NCBI RefSeq assembly: GCF_001625355.1
Contig: NZ_JSEE01000006.1
Coordinates: 62,001-126,000 of the forward strand
Source of the DNA: Marinomonas sp. TW1
GTDB lineage: Bacteria > Pseudomonadota > Gammaproteobacteria > Pseudomonadales > Marinomonadaceae
Direction: 5' to 3'
DNA: 64,000 bases
The notes below the pieces were generated by a model. It was not told the origin of the DNA and ran no database searches. It saw only the letters and a program-made list of their open reading frames with translations. Below, piece by piece: positions 25,692-35,371 of this stretch. Position 1 is the first letter of the stretch, and each line of letters begins with the position of its first letter. A program made the translations under genes and the position numbers.

Positions 25692-25853
25692 CAGAACCTC
25701 AAGAAAAAGCTGAATCTTCAATATACCTATAGGTTTTGGGTGTTGCTATAGGAAAAAACTAGACCACTAGCAGAAAAAGCATATTTCTCATTTCTATCTT
25801 GGCTGGGATAAGGTGAAGACATCTTTCGAATTAACCTACAAAAGAGGCGAAAC

Positions 25854-27398
25854 ATGTCACAGACTTGCTTAGAAACCTTGGGCATCAACAAGCTAAAAGA
25901 CGGTGATACTTATTACAGCGTGATGACTGGGAACACGATGTCATTAGGCCATGGCGCGGCTTTTTCTGCCCATAGTCCTATTGATGGAAACGTTTTATCG
26001 AGCTTTTTGAACGCCACACCAGAGCAACTGGATGGGGTTAGTACCGAATTGAGAGCGGCGTTTAAAGCTTTGCGTATCATTCCTGCGCCGCGTCGTGGTG
26101 AACTGGTTCGTCGCATTGGTGAAGAAGCGCGTAAGTATAAGCATGAATTGGCACAAGTGATTTCGCTGGAAGCTGGCAAAATTATGCCTGAGGCATTGGG
26201 TGAAGTGCAGGAATGGATCGATGTTTGTGATTTTGCTGTCGGTCAGTCACGAATGCTGCATGGTTTGTCTATCGTGTCTGAACGTCCAGGCCATCGAATG
26301 ATGGAGCAATGGCAGCCGCTCGGGCCTGTGGCGGTGATTACGGCGTTTAATTTCCCAATGGCCGTGTGGGCTTGGAACGCCATGTTAGGCCTTGTTTGTG
26401 GTGATCCAATCTTACTCAAGCCATCTGAAAAAGCCCCTCTTTGTGCTTTGGCCATGTATCAAATTGCGCAGAATGTGTTGGCGGATATGCCTGACATACC
26501 CAAAGCTTCTGTTTCTGTCATGATTGGTGATCGTGATCTTGGCGAAGCCATCGCCGCAAGCGAGACGTTTCCTCTGGTGTCGGCGACAGGGTCGACGGCC
26601 ATGGGGCGAGCGGTTGCTCAAACGGTGGCGGCGCGTTTAGGCCGTTCATTGCTCGAGTTAGGTGGTAATAACGCGATGATTGTCTCAGACACAGCGGATT
26701 TGGAATTGGCATTACGCGCCATTGTGTTTTCGGCGGCAGGCACAGCAGGGCAGCGCTGTACGACCTTGCGTCGTTTGATTTGTCACGACGACATTGTAGA
26801 CGGCTTGGTTTCCCGTTTAGAGACATCCTACCGTTCTTTGCCGATTGGCAATCCACTAACCGAGGGAACGTTGGTCGGCCCCTTGATTGATGGGGGAAGT
26901 TATCAGCGAATGCAGGCCGCCTTAGAATCAGCGAAGCAGCAAGGCGGAGAGCTTGTGTGTGGTGGTGAACGTGTCACCGACGACGTCCCTCAGGGTGGTT
27001 ATTATGTGCAACCGGCTATCGTGCGCATTGCGCATGATGCGCCGATTGTGCATGAAGAAACCTTCGCGCCTATTTTATATATTTTAACTTATTCCGATTT
27101 TGCGGATGCCATAGAGATTCAAAATGAAGTGCCGCAGGGCTTGTCGTCGGCAGTTTTCACAGAGAGCATGCGCGAAGCGGAATTCTTTATGTCTCCAGCG
27201 GGTTCTGACTGTGGTATCGCTAATGTCAATATTGGCACGTCTGGTGCTGAGATTGGTGGCGCATTTGGTGGCGAAAAAGACACTGGCGGTGGGCGTGAAT
27301 CCGGTTCTGATGCTTGGCGAAATTACATGCGCCGTACGACGAATACGGTGAATTACGGTGGTGATTTGCCGTTAGCGCAAGGGATTGTCTTTGAGTAA
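25854..27398 (+). CDS. amaB: ALDH7-type aldehyde dehydrogenase, probable L-2-aminoadipate-semialdehyde dehydrogenase (AmaB)
   Basis: This 514-residue NAD-dependent aldehyde dehydrogenase is of the ALDH7/antiquitin type. The catalytic Glu is in L-E-L-G-G-N-N, the nucleophile Cys in G-Q-R-C-T-T-L, and the cofactor segment in F-N-F-P-M-A-V-W-A-W-N. ALDH7 enzymes oxidise 2-aminoadipate semialdehyde to 2-aminoadipate. The next gene, an FAD oxidase 29 bases on, would supply the semialdehyde from pipecolate, and the nearby DUF1338 protein would act two steps later. A strong AAGAGGCG site precedes the ATG. The substrate is inferred from family plus context. Confidence 0.85.
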   Translation: MSQTCLETLGINKLKDGDTYYSVMTGNTMSLGHGAAFSAHSPIDGNVLSSFLNATPEQLDGVSTELRAAFKALRIIPAPRRGELVRRIGEEARKYKHELAQVISLEAGKIMPEALGEVQEWIDVCDFAVGQSRMLHGLSIVSERPGHRMMEQWQPLGPVAVITAFNFPMAVWAWNAMLGLVCGDPILLKPSEKAPLCALAMYQIAQNVLADMPDIPKASVSVMIGDRDLGEAIAASETFPLVSATGSTAMGRAVAQTVAARLGRSLLELGGNNAMIVSDTADLELALRAIVFSAAGTAGQRCTTLRRLICHDDIVDGLVSRLETSYRSLPIGNPLTEGTLVGPLIDGGSYQRMQAALESAKQQGGELVCGGERVTDDVPQGGYYVQPAIVRIAHDAPIVHEETFAPILYILTYSDFADAIEIQNEVPQGLSSAVFTESMREAEFFMSPAGSDCGIANVNIGTSGAEIGGAFGGEKDTGGGRESGSDAWRNYMRRTTNTVNYGGDLPLAQGIVFE

Positions 27399-27427
27399 GT
27401 TCGGTCCGGCTTAGTGAGGATGGGTAG

Positions 27428-28699
27428 ATGATGGAATCCGGTTGTCAGTCTCTGTGGCGAGCGAGTGCGGTTGACGCGCCTTCGTTGGCGGCTTTGAAAG
27501 GATCGCATCAGGTTGATGTGGTGATTGTGGGCGGCGGTTTTACTGGGCTGTCGACGGCACTGCATTTGGCCAAAGACGGGATGGCTGTTTTATTGCTGGA
27601 AGCAGATGAGCTTGGTTATGGTGGCTCTGGACGGAATGTGGGCTTGGTCAATGCCGGCGTTTGGCTAGAGCCTGATGTATTAGATAAGCAGCTTGGTGTG
27701 GAGGCAGGGCGTCGAATGTATGACGCGCTTGCGGCGGCGCCGGACGCCGTTTTTCAACTCATTGAAGAATATGACATTGAATGTGGTGCGGTTCGTAATG
27801 GCACCTTGCATGCGGGCGTTGGTCACGCCGGATTGGCGCAATTAGAGCGTCGTTTTTCGCAATTGAAACAACGTGGTGCTCCTGTCAGTTTATTGTCTGC
27901 GGAGCAAGCTCAAGCACGCATTGGCTCGGATAAATTTAATTCGGCTTTGTTTGATCCAAGAGCGGGAACTATTCAGCCTTTGTCTTATGTGCGTGGGTTG
28001 GCCAAAGCGGCTTTAAAAGAAGGGGCGCAATTGTTTGAGTATTCGCCCGTTACCAGTTTGACCTCATCACAGGGCAACTGGTTAGTCAAAACGCCGCATG
28101 GGGAAGTTACAGCCAGTAAGGTGATTTTAGCCACGAATGCCTACTGCCAACATGGTGTGGCGAATCAGTCGAGTAAATTTGTCCCCATTGCTTACTCGCA
28201 ATTAGCGAGTCAGCCATTAACCTCTTCTCAGCTAGCTCAGGTGTTGCCAAATAAAGAAGGGGTTTGGGACACTTGCACTGTGATGAGTTCTTTTCGTTTA
28301 GACCAGCAAGGGCGGCTGATTTTTGGCGGCATGGGAGCAGAAGGGCGGGTGTTGTCAAATTGGGCATCACAAAGAGTAAAAGAGCTTTTTCCGTCGCTTG
28401 GCGAATTGACTTGGGAGTACAGCTGGACAGGAAACATTGCTTACAGTGCGGATCATTTACCACATTGTCAGCAGCTGACAGAAGGTTTGTTGAGCATTTC
28501 TGGTTACAGTGGACGCGGTATTGGCCCTGGTACTGTGATGGGGATGGAATTAGCGCAATGGATAACAGGGCGGAGAGAAGGGTTATCTGTGCCAACGACC
28601 ATACTTAAAGACATTCCATTTCGCGAAATACAACGAATTTTTTATGAGATAGGCGCGCAAACTTATCATCTGGGTCAGCAAGCTCATGCATTGCGTTAG
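27428..28699 (+). CDS. amaA: FAD-dependent oxidoreductase, probable L-pipecolate oxidase (AmaA)
   Basis: This 423-residue DAO-family flavoprotein has a Rossmann motif V-I-V-G-G-G-F-T-G-L (about residues 34-43) and the G-Y-G-G-S-G-R-N-V-G-L segment that binds FAD. It is like the AmaA/OrdL group. It follows the ALDH7 gene by 29 bases, and the same amaB/amaA pairing occurs in P. putida, where AmaA oxidises L-pipecolate to the cyclic form of 2-aminoadipate semialdehyde. A GAGG site precedes tandem ATGs at 27428 and 27431, and either may be used. Confidence 0.82.
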   Translation: MMESGCQSLWRASAVDAPSLAALKGSHQVDVVIVGGGFTGLSTALHLAKDGMAVLLLEADELGYGGSGRNVGLVNAGVWLEPDVLDKQLGVEAGRRMYDALAAAPDAVFQLIEEYDIECGAVRNGTLHAGVGHAGLAQLERRFSQLKQRGAPVSLLSAEQAQARIGSDKFNSALFDPRAGTIQPLSYVRGLAKAALKEGAQLFEYSPVTSLTSSQGNWLVKTPHGEVTASKVILATNAYCQHGVANQSSKFVPIAYSQLASQPLTSSQLAQVLPNKEGVWDTCTVMSSFRLDQQGRLIFGGMGAEGRVLSNWASQRVKELFPSLGELTWEYSWTGNIAYSADHLPHCQQLTEGLLSISGYSGRGIGPGTVMGMELAQWITGRREGLSVPTTILKDIPFREIQRIFYEIGAQTYHLGQQAHALR

Positions 28700-28827
28700 C
28701 GGATGCTGATTTAGATGCATCTTTATGGTGCGATTTTACGCGTTATTTGCTGTTTACTGGTTGGGAATTATCGCGTTATAGGATACAGTGGTTGACTTAT
28801 GTTTATAGCTAATGAGTAGCGCCTAGC

Positions 28828-29736
28828 ATGCGTCGTTATATCCCATCCTCCACGGCTTTGAAGTGCTTCGAAGCCTCGGTTAGACATTTAAGCTTTACCA
28901 AGGCCGCGGAAGAGTTGCATCTGACTCAAAGTGCCGTCAGTCGTCAAATCCGTAATCTCGAAGAGTTTCTTTCTCGTGACCTTTTTATCCGTCTCAATAA
29001 GCGACTGGTGCTGACGGGAACGGGGGCCGCTTACTACAAAGAAGTCGTGCCTCTGCTGGATCGAATGGAAAACGCCTCATTACGAATGTTGCATCGTGAA
29101 GACGAAAAAACCACTTTAACCTTATCGGCTTTACCTACCTTAGCATCATATTGGTTAATGCCATTGCTGGCTGAGTTTCAACATCTTCATCCACAATTCC
29201 AAATCAAAGTTCGCTCATTAGATGATGCGGCTAAAATTGATCCAGATGCCGTGGATGTGATCTTGCATTATGGTGGTGACCACTGGCCACGAGCCGTGTC
29301 TCATCAGTTAATGAGAGAAGATGTGCTGGCGGTATGTTCTCCGCTTTTGTTAGAGCGAGTGGATGCCAATAAATCCGCTTGGCAAGTGGCGGATGTTACC
29401 CAATTTCCTTTTTTACATTTGTCGTCGAGAATCAATGCGTGGCCTGATTGGATGGTGTCGCAAGGTCTAGAAAGCGGTTCGTTTGCTGGGGCGTCGTTCG
29501 CCCATTTTCATATGCTATTAGAAGCGGCAAAGAACAGCATGGGAATTGCCATTTTACCCTGTATTTTAGCGCAGAAAAGTCTGGCCGATGGTGACTTAGT
29601 TGCACCGTTTGGTGGGCCTGTGCCGACGCCTCATGAGTATCTTTTGTCGTACCCTATTGATAAGGCTGATTTAGAACAAGTGGTGGTGTTTCGTGATTGG
29701 CTTTTAGCGACCTTAGAGCATCATAAACAAAATTAA
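28828..29736 (+). CDS. LysR-family regulator of the GcvA type
   Basis: This 302-residue LysR regulator resembles GcvA in the opening (L-K-C-F-E-A-S-V-R-H-L-S-F-T-K-A-A-E-E-L) and in the helix-turn-helix L-H-L-T-Q-S-A-V-S-R-Q-I-R-N-L-E. It lies 128 bases after the AmaA-like gene on the same strand and 91 bases before gpmI. It probably belongs to the catabolic island. Having two LysR genes flanking the pathway suggests two inducers or separate control of the two strands. Target and ligand unknown. Confidence 0.83.
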   Translation: MRRYIPSSTALKCFEASVRHLSFTKAAEELHLTQSAVSRQIRNLEEFLSRDLFIRLNKRLVLTGTGAAYYKEVVPLLDRMENASLRMLHREDEKTTLTLSALPTLASYWLMPLLAEFQHLHPQFQIKVRSLDDAAKIDPDAVDVILHYGGDHWPRAVSHQLMREDVLAVCSPLLLERVDANKSAWQVADVTQFPFLHLSSRINAWPDWMVSQGLESGSFAGASFAHFHMLLEAAKNSMGIAILPCILAQKSLADGDLVAPFGGPVPTPHEYLLSYPIDKADLEQVVVFRDWLLATLEHHKQN

Positions 29737-29827
29737 TGGTCTGAATAGGTAGGGCAGTCTGTAACAAAATTACAAGCCTGTGATAGTATCGAATAATAAT
29801 CATGATCAATTTACGGGATAGATTACC

Positions 29828-31357
29828 ATGAACAAAAAAACCACAGCACTTTTCATTCTTGATGGGTGGGGCTACAGTGAAACCTCTAAATCCAATGCGA
29901 TTGAAGCCGCAAATACACCGAACTGGGATAAGCTTTGGGCAAACTACCCTCACACTTTAATCAAAACCTCTGGTTTGGCGGTGGGCTTACCTGACGGACA
30001 GATGGGCAACTCAGAAGTGGGTCACATGAACCTTGGTGCGGGTCGAGTGGTTTATCAAAACTTCACACGCATTGGTAAAGCCATTGAAGACGGTTCGTTT
30101 TTTGAGAATGCTGCGTTGGTGAATGCAGTAGATAAAGCCGTCGCAGCCGGAAAAGCCGTTCATATTTTAGGCTTGTTATCGGATGGTGGTGTGCACAGTC
30201 ATCATGAGCAAATCATGGCCATGTGTGAGTTAGCTGCGAAGCGTGGCGCGAAAGCCATTTATGTACACGGCTTTACGGATGGTCGTGATACGCCGCCTCG
30301 CTCAGCTCAAACACCTGTCGCTGAGCTTGAGAGTAAGTTGGTTGAATTGGGTGTGGGTAAAATTGCCACCTTGACCGGACGTTACTTCGCCATGGACCGA
30401 GACAATCGTTGGGAGCGAGTGCAAACCGCGTATGATGCCATCGTATTGGGCAAAGGTGAGTTTCAAGCTGAAACGGCTGAGCAAGCTGTTCAAGCGGCCT
30501 ATGAGCGAGACGAAAATGATGAGTTTGTAAAAGCGTCTGTAATTGGTGACGCGGTTAAGGTCGAAGATGGCGATGCCATCGTGTTTGCTAATTTCCGTCC
30601 AGATCGCGCTCGTCAATTGACGCGTGCTTTTACCGATCCAAGCTTCGATGGTTTTGAGCGTGAAGTGGTTCCCAATCTTTCTGCCTTCGTGACCTTTACA
30701 GAATATGCGTCTGATATTGCGGCGGATGTGGCGTTCCCACCTGAGTCGTTGAAAAACACTTTTGGTGAAGTGTTAGCGAACCAAGGCAAGAAACAATTAC
30801 GTATTGCGGAAACCGAAAAATACGCACACGTGACTTTCTTCTTTAATGGTGGTGAGGAGGCGTTGTTCGATGGTGAAGAGCGTGAGTTGATTCCATCTCC
30901 CAATGTCGCAACCTATGACTTACAGCCTGAAATGAGTGCACCAGAAGTCACTGATAAGCTGGTGGAAGTGATCGAAGCGGGCAAATATGACACCATCATT
31001 TGTAATTTCGCGAACGGCGACATGGTAGGACACAGTGGTATTTTTGACGCCGCGGTAAAAGCGGTGGAAGCCGTGGATGCGTGTCTTGGCCGCGTCATGA
31101 CGGCTTTGGATATCAATGGCGGCCAATGTTTGATTACGGCGGATCATGGTAACGTTGAGCAAATGCTAAGTGAAGATGGTAGCCAACCTTTGACGTCACA
31201 CACTAATGGGCCAGTGCCTCTAGTGTTGTATTCAGCGGCTCAAGGTGTCGGTCTTAACTCTGGCTCTTTGTGTGACCTAGCACCAACCTTGTTGGATATG
31301 ATGGGCATGGAGATTCCTAGCGAAATGACCGGCGTGAGTCTTTTAACGCGTTCATGA
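29828..31357 (+). CDS. gpmI: 2,3-bisphosphoglycerate-independent phosphoglycerate mutase
   Basis: This 509-residue Mn-dependent enzyme of glycolysis interconverts 3- and 2-phosphoglycerate; the E. coli form has 514 residues. It has D-G-W-G at the start (metal), the phosphorylated serine in G-N-S-E-V-G-H-M-N, and late D-H-G-N and H-T metal ligands. It is followed 7 bases later by the EnvC gene, the gpmI-envC order found in E. coli. An upstream rhodanese gene would be expected next to it; here the lysine island intervenes. Confidence 0.96.
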   Translation: MNKKTTALFILDGWGYSETSKSNAIEAANTPNWDKLWANYPHTLIKTSGLAVGLPDGQMGNSEVGHMNLGAGRVVYQNFTRIGKAIEDGSFFENAALVNAVDKAVAAGKAVHILGLLSDGGVHSHHEQIMAMCELAAKRGAKAIYVHGFTDGRDTPPRSAQTPVAELESKLVELGVGKIATLTGRYFAMDRDNRWERVQTAYDAIVLGKGEFQAETAEQAVQAAYERDENDEFVKASVIGDAVKVEDGDAIVFANFRPDRARQLTRAFTDPSFDGFEREVVPNLSAFVTFTEYASDIAADVAFPPESLKNTFGEVLANQGKKQLRIAETEKYAHVTFFFNGGEEALFDGEERELIPSPNVATYDLQPEMSAPEVTDKLVEVIEAGKYDTIICNFANGDMVGHSGIFDAAVKAVEAVDACLGRVMTALDINGGQCLITADHGNVEQMLSEDGSQPLTSHTNGPVPLVLYSAAQGVGLNSGSLCDLAPTLLDMMGMEIPSEMTGVSLLTRS

Positions 31358-31364
31358 GGCCATA

Positions 31365-32501
31365 ATGATAGGGTTTATACGTTCATTTCTATTGTGCTTT
31401 TTTCTGCTACCAAGCGTGAGCTTGGCAGCAGGAGAACCGCAGACGCCAGAGGAAGCGAAGCAGCAGATTCAAGCCTTGCAAAAGGATTTGAAGAAGCTCA
31501 ATACCTGGCTGAAAGAAATCAAATCTGAACGTTCGGATGTGGAAAAGCAACTTGAAGGAAAAGAGAAAGACATTCAAGAGCTATTGAAGAAGATCCAAAG
31601 TATTCAAGACAGTCTAAAAAAAGGCGAACAGCAGCTGAGTGAGTTGAGGATTCAACAACGGTCTCTGCAATTAAGCATCCAGCAACAGAACGATCAAATA
31701 GCCGCCCAATTAAGGGCGGTTTATCGTTCAGGTAAAGAAGAAAGTATTAAACTCTTTTTAAACGGTGACAACTCAGAAGATGCACAGCGATTGGTGCAGT
31801 ATAACCGCTACTTTTCGAACGCTCGCCAGTCATTGATTAATGGTTTTATTACCGAAGTGAATGATCTCAATTTGGTCGAAAAAAGCATTCGCAGTCATCG
31901 TGCTCAACAAGCACGAGAAGAAGTGGAGCTGAAAGCACAACGCAAAAGCTTACTTTCTCAGCAATCTCAGCGACGTACCTTATTGGCTAAGCTGGACAGT
32001 GATCTCGCCAAAGGAGGTCAAAGGGCTAAGCAGTTGAAGCAAGACCAGCAAAATCTACAGGCTTTGTTACAGCAATTGGAAGAAGCGTTAGCCGATATTC
32101 AGATCCCCGACCCTGAAATTCCCTTTGCTTCGCTTCGTGGTCAGCTGGTTAATCCATTAAAGCGTATGGCAAAACTGCCTTCGAGTGGCGGTATCGATTT
32201 GGGTGGTGTCACTCTAAAAGCTCAAGAGGGCGAACCTGTGCGAGCGATTTCACAAGGTCGAGTGGTGTTTGCGGATTGGATGCGTGGTTTTGGTTTTTTG
32301 CTGATTTTGGATCATGGTGACGGCTACATGTCTATGTATGGTTATAATCAAAGTTTACTAAAAGAAGTTGGCGAATGGGTTGGCGCTAATGATATTGTAG
32401 CCATGGCTGGCAGTACAGGTGGTCGCCCTGATAGCGCCTTATTTTTTGCGATACGACACAATGGGGCGCCGCTGAACCCACTCTCTTGGGTGTCAGGTTA
32501 A
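31365..32501 (+). CDS. envC: EnvC-type murein hydrolase activator
   Basis: This 378-residue periplasmic protein has a signal peptide, a long coiled coil (about residues 25-245) and a C-terminal LytM/M23 domain (about 270-375). Catalytic LytM ligands are missing: the first His-x3-Asp motif reads S-G-G-I-D and the H-x-H motif reads Y-G-Y-N. This matches EnvC, which activates amidases AmiA/AmiB at the septum and is not a hydrolase itself. It lies between gpmI (7 bases) and ctpA (22 bases) in one operon. Confidence 0.92.
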   Translation: MIGFIRSFLLCFFLLPSVSLAAGEPQTPEEAKQQIQALQKDLKKLNTWLKEIKSERSDVEKQLEGKEKDIQELLKKIQSIQDSLKKGEQQLSELRIQQRSLQLSIQQQNDQIAAQLRAVYRSGKEESIKLFLNGDNSEDAQRLVQYNRYFSNARQSLINGFITEVNDLNLVEKSIRSHRAQQAREEVELKAQRKSLLSQQSQRRTLLAKLDSDLAKGGQRAKQLKQDQQNLQALLQQLEEALADIQIPDPEIPFASLRGQLVNPLKRMAKLPSSGGIDLGGVTLKAQEGEPVRAISQGRVVFADWMRGFGFLLILDHGDGYMSMYGYNQSLLKEVGEWVGANDIVAMAGSTGGRPDSALFFAIRHNGAPLNPLSWVSG

Positions 32502-32523
32502 AGAACAGTTTATAGGAACGAGT

Positions 32524-33795
32524 ATGGTTAATTTTCTGCGTTATGGCATGTCGGTATGTTTGTTGGCGAGTGTTACGCCGGTTGCTTTTGCTGCTGACGC
32601 GAACCAAAACTCTGTTTTACCCACAGCGGAAATTCAATCCTTTGTTGAAACATTCGAAACCATTCGCGAAGGTTACGTTGAGGTGATGTCAGATGAAGAG
32701 ATTCTTCATAAGGCGTTAAAAGGCATGGCTGCAGGGCTGGATCCCCATTCTGAGTATTTTACGAAAACGGAGTTAGTCGAATTTAATGAACTGACGTCAG
32801 GCAATTATGCTGGCATTGGTGTTGAAGTGGAGATGAAAGACAAAGGTCTTACTGTTGTTACACCAATTGATGGTTCCGCCGCATCTGAAGCCGGAATTAT
32901 ACCAGGTGATGTGATCGTGCGTATTAATAAGACGTTGATTACGGATTTAGGGATGCAGGATATCATTACCTTGATGCGAGGGGAGGTTGGCACTGAGGTC
33001 AGTCTAGACATTGAACGTAATGGCGAGATTCAACAGTTTGAATTGACGCGACGTTTGGTAGAAGATGCCAGTGTTTCTTATAAATGGCTGGAAGGCGAAA
33101 TCGCGTATTTCCGTATCAGTCAGTTTCAAAGTGATACCGCTGACGAGTTTAATCACGCCATCAAAGAATTAAACGCAGAGAAAGACATTCAAGGTGTCGT
33201 ATTGGATTTGCGCAATAATCCTGGCGGCGTGTTACAAAGTGCGGTTGCTGTCGTGGATGCGTTTATCAATTCTGGCATGATCGTTTATACCGATGGACGT
33301 CATGAAATGTCTAAAAGTCAGTTTGTGGCCAGCCGCCGCACGACTTTACTTGAGAAAGTGCCTTTGGTCGTGTTGGTCAACGAAGGTTCGGCTTCAGCCT
33401 CAGAGATTGTTGCTGGTGCTTTGCAAGATCATCATCGAGCGGTAATTTTAGGGACGGAAACCTTCGGCAAAGGGTCTGTTCAGACGGTTGTGCCTCTGTC
33501 CAATGGCGACGCCGTTAAGTTAACCACGGCATTGTATTACACGCCAAACGGTCGTTCTATTCAGGCGCAAGGTATCCAGCCTGATTTAGTGGTCCCGCAA
33601 GCCAATTTAAGTTTTGATGAAGGGCAATTTTTTGTCAAAGAGGCTGAATTAAAAGGCCATCTTGGTAATGGTACTGGGGGCGAGGAGCGAACCAGTGCGG
33701 ATGTGGAAACAGGCCTTGGTGAACTGGCTAAAACAGATTTTCAATTATTCCAAGCAGTCACTCTGTTAAAGACGCTCCCTAAACTCATTCAATAA
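32524..33795 (+). CDS. ctpA: S41-family carboxyl-terminal processing protease (CtpA type)
   Basis: This 423-residue periplasmic protease has a signal peptide (residues 1-24), a PDZ domain (about 85-165) and a catalytic S41 core. The catalytic Ser is in N-E-G-S-A-S-A-S-E-I and the Lys in F-G-K-G-S-V-Q-T. CtpA-type proteases trim periplasmic and cell-wall-hydrolase proteins. Order gpmI-envC-ctpA-divergent deacetylase is widely conserved. The next gene starts within 6 bases of its stop. Confidence 0.94.
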   Translation: MVNFLRYGMSVCLLASVTPVAFAADANQNSVLPTAEIQSFVETFETIREGYVEVMSDEEILHKALKGMAAGLDPHSEYFTKTELVEFNELTSGNYAGIGVEVEMKDKGLTVVTPIDGSAASEAGIIPGDVIVRINKTLITDLGMQDIITLMRGEVGTEVSLDIERNGEIQQFELTRRLVEDASVSYKWLEGEIAYFRISQFQSDTADEFNHAIKELNAEKDIQGVVLDLRNNPGGVLQSAVAVVDAFINSGMIVYTDGRHEMSKSQFVASRRTTLLEKVPLVVLVNEGSASASEIVAGALQDHHRAVILGTETFGKGSVQTVVPLSNGDAVKLTTALYYTPNGRSIQAQGIQPDLVVPQANLSFDEGQFFVKEAELKGHLGNGTGGEERTSADVETGLGELAKTDFQLFQAVTLLKTLPKLIQ

Positions 33796-33800
33796 TTGTG

Positions 33801-34925
33801 ATGTACTCTGTGAAAACATGTTTAATGGACGCCGGTGCGAAACTGGCGTCTTTGCTTATATTTTGTCTCTTTAGTAATACGCTTTTCATGTCATCGGCTT
33901 GGGCGGCAGATAATTATGTCACTTTGGAGCAGCCTCCTAAAACCGAAGCGGTTTTCGATTTAAGTGAGTATTTAGCGTTACCAGAACAAACAATGCCGGA
34001 AAAACCAGAATGGCTTGGTCCCGTTATATCTGTCATGCCTGAGTCCAAAAGCCTTGAAAAGACGTACCCTATGATTGATTCAGAGCACACCTGGCAGCCG
34101 ATCATTGCGCCTATTTTACTCGCTCCTGAATCCGTACCAAATGTGTTGTCGACACCTGCACTGACCGAACCTGATAAGGTGTCGCTTGATAAGATAGACT
34201 TGATGGCCACAAAAAAGTTTGTGGATGAGCATCCTAAACCACCCAAGATTGCCATTCTAATCGATGATTTAGGATACAACCGTCGCGGTATGGAAGCGTC
34301 TTTGGCTCTTCCTATCGAGGTGGCTTTAGCTATTTTGCCTGAGACGCCTTACGCCCATCAAACCGCGACACGAGCGCAAGCACAATTGCGTACGACGTTG
34401 TTGCACGCACCGATGGAAAATCAAAGAGAGCTAAAGCTTGGGCCTGGCGGACTCTACGCCAAGATGTCAGAGCAAGAATTAAAAGCCGTGCTGATTAAAG
34501 ACCTTGAAGGTCTTCCTGGTATTCAAGGTGCGAATAATCACATGGGCAGTTTGTTGACGACGAAACCAGAATCCATGAAATGGGTGATGGAAGTGTTAAA
34601 AGAACGTGCCTTGTTTTTTATTGACAGTTTAACCAGCCCAGATAGCGTGGCTGAGAAAACGGCACAAGAATATGGCTTGAAAACCGTTCGTCGAGATGTT
34701 TTTTTGGATAATATTCGCACGGAAAAAGCCATCGATCGACAATTTTCTCGCTTATTAAAACTGGCTCGTCGCCATGGCAGTGCTTTGGCCATTGGTCATC
34801 CATATCCAGAAACTATGTCCTATTTGCAGCATAGGTTGGTTAATTTGCAGCAAGATGGGGTGCACTTAGTGGCTCTTTCAGAGTTACTTGCATTACCAAC
34901 GCCTTCTGGTACAGCGAAAAAATAA
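33801..34925 (+). CDS. yibQ: Divergent polysaccharide deacetylase family protein (YibQ type)
   Basis: This exported protein of about 374 residues has a signal or anchor segment near residues 15-36 and a C-terminal divergent polysaccharide-deacetylase domain (about 148-370), marked by I-D-D-L-G-Y-N and L-L-H-A-P-M-E. The region between (about 40-145) is low in conservation and proline-rich. Start choice is open (GTG 33798, ATG 33801, ATG 33825) because no strong ribosome site is visible. The upstream ctpA stop lies 5 bases away, so coupling by reinitiation is likely. Envelope function suspected; activity unproven in this family. Confidence 0.85.
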   Translation: MYSVKTCLMDAGAKLASLLIFCLFSNTLFMSSAWAADNYVTLEQPPKTEAVFDLSEYLALPEQTMPEKPEWLGPVISVMPESKSLEKTYPMIDSEHTWQPIIAPILLAPESVPNVLSTPALTEPDKVSLDKIDLMATKKFVDEHPKPPKIAILIDDLGYNRRGMEASLALPIEVALAILPETPYAHQTATRAQAQLRTTLLHAPMENQRELKLGPGGLYAKMSEQELKAVLIKDLEGLPGIQGANNHMGSLLTTKPESMKWVMEVLKERALFFIDSLTSPDSVAEKTAQEYGLKTVRRDVFLDNIRTEKAIDRQFSRLLKLARRHGSALAIGHPYPETMSYLQHRLVNLQQDGVHLVALSELLALPTPSGTAKK

Positions 34926-35188
34926 GTCACCAGACTTTTTTGATAGAAAAAACATATTTTTTTGCAATTTTTTCTACGCGCTTTGTACTAAGTTATAAAG
35001 GCTGTATTGATATTTTTTAAATACAGTGTCCAACAGTCTTCCTTATTCGTCTTCTTGCTATGTTATGACACGGCACGAAGGCTTTTTGTCGCCAGTCATA
35101 AATTCCATTTATTTGTATTTTTCCAGTGGATTCATCTTGCCCTGTGTTTCTGTGTGGTGAATTATTTTCCATTTGTTGAAAATAACAG

Positions 35189-35205
35189 TGCACCACTATT
35201 GACCA
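35189..35205. promoter_or_regulatory. NtrC-like box upstream of livK
   Basis: TGCACCACTATTGACCA differs at only one of 17 bases from the box upstream of glnA (45994-46010). Its left half equals the enteric NtrC half-site TGCACCA. It lies about 140 bases before the predicted sigma-54 start, a normal enhancer distance. Confidence 0.7.
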
Positions 35206-35310
35206 AACTTTAAACAAACATTAATGTGTAGCTTTATTCTAGTGCACATTTCTTGAATAATTGCATGGCAGTTTCCTTTATCAATACAAAAATTAGGGTC
35301 TGGTATTGAT

Positions 35311-35326
35311 TGGAACGCTTCTTGCT
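35311..35326 (+). promoter_or_regulatory. Sigma-54 promoter of livK
   Basis: TGGAACGCTTCTTGCT has GG and GC elements exactly 10 bases apart and matches the consensus TGGCAC-N5-TTGC at all but one position. Transcription would start near 35337, leaving a leader of about 35 bases with an AGAGG ribosome site. Confidence 0.75.
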
Positions 35327-35371
35327 TTTGGATAATAACGATAAAACACAAAACGAGTAGAGGCTTTTCTT

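Larger units (their letters stand above)
34926..35371 (+). promoter_or_regulatory. Regulatory intergenic region before livK
   Basis: This 446-base AT-rich stretch between yibQ and livK has no convincing gene. It holds an NtrC-like box (35189-35205), a TGCAC/GTGCA half-site near 35242-35247, and a sigma-54 promoter (35311-35326). An open frame at 35007-35213 would need a TTG start and has no ribosome site. Confidence 0.7.

Noticed and set aside
28107..28595. 162-codon open frame antisense to the FAD oxidase gene
   Set aside because: It lies wholly inside amaA and its text looks like a shadow of a GC-biased coding strand.
31365..32501. Active M23 endopeptidase
   Set aside because: Key LytM ligands are absent, and this is the normal state of EnvC activators, so it is neither a working peptidase nor an unusual loss.
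35007..35213. 68-codon open frame before livK
   Set aside because: It starts with TTG, has no ribosome site, and runs over the NtrC-like box; its composition is like AT-rich non-coding DNA.
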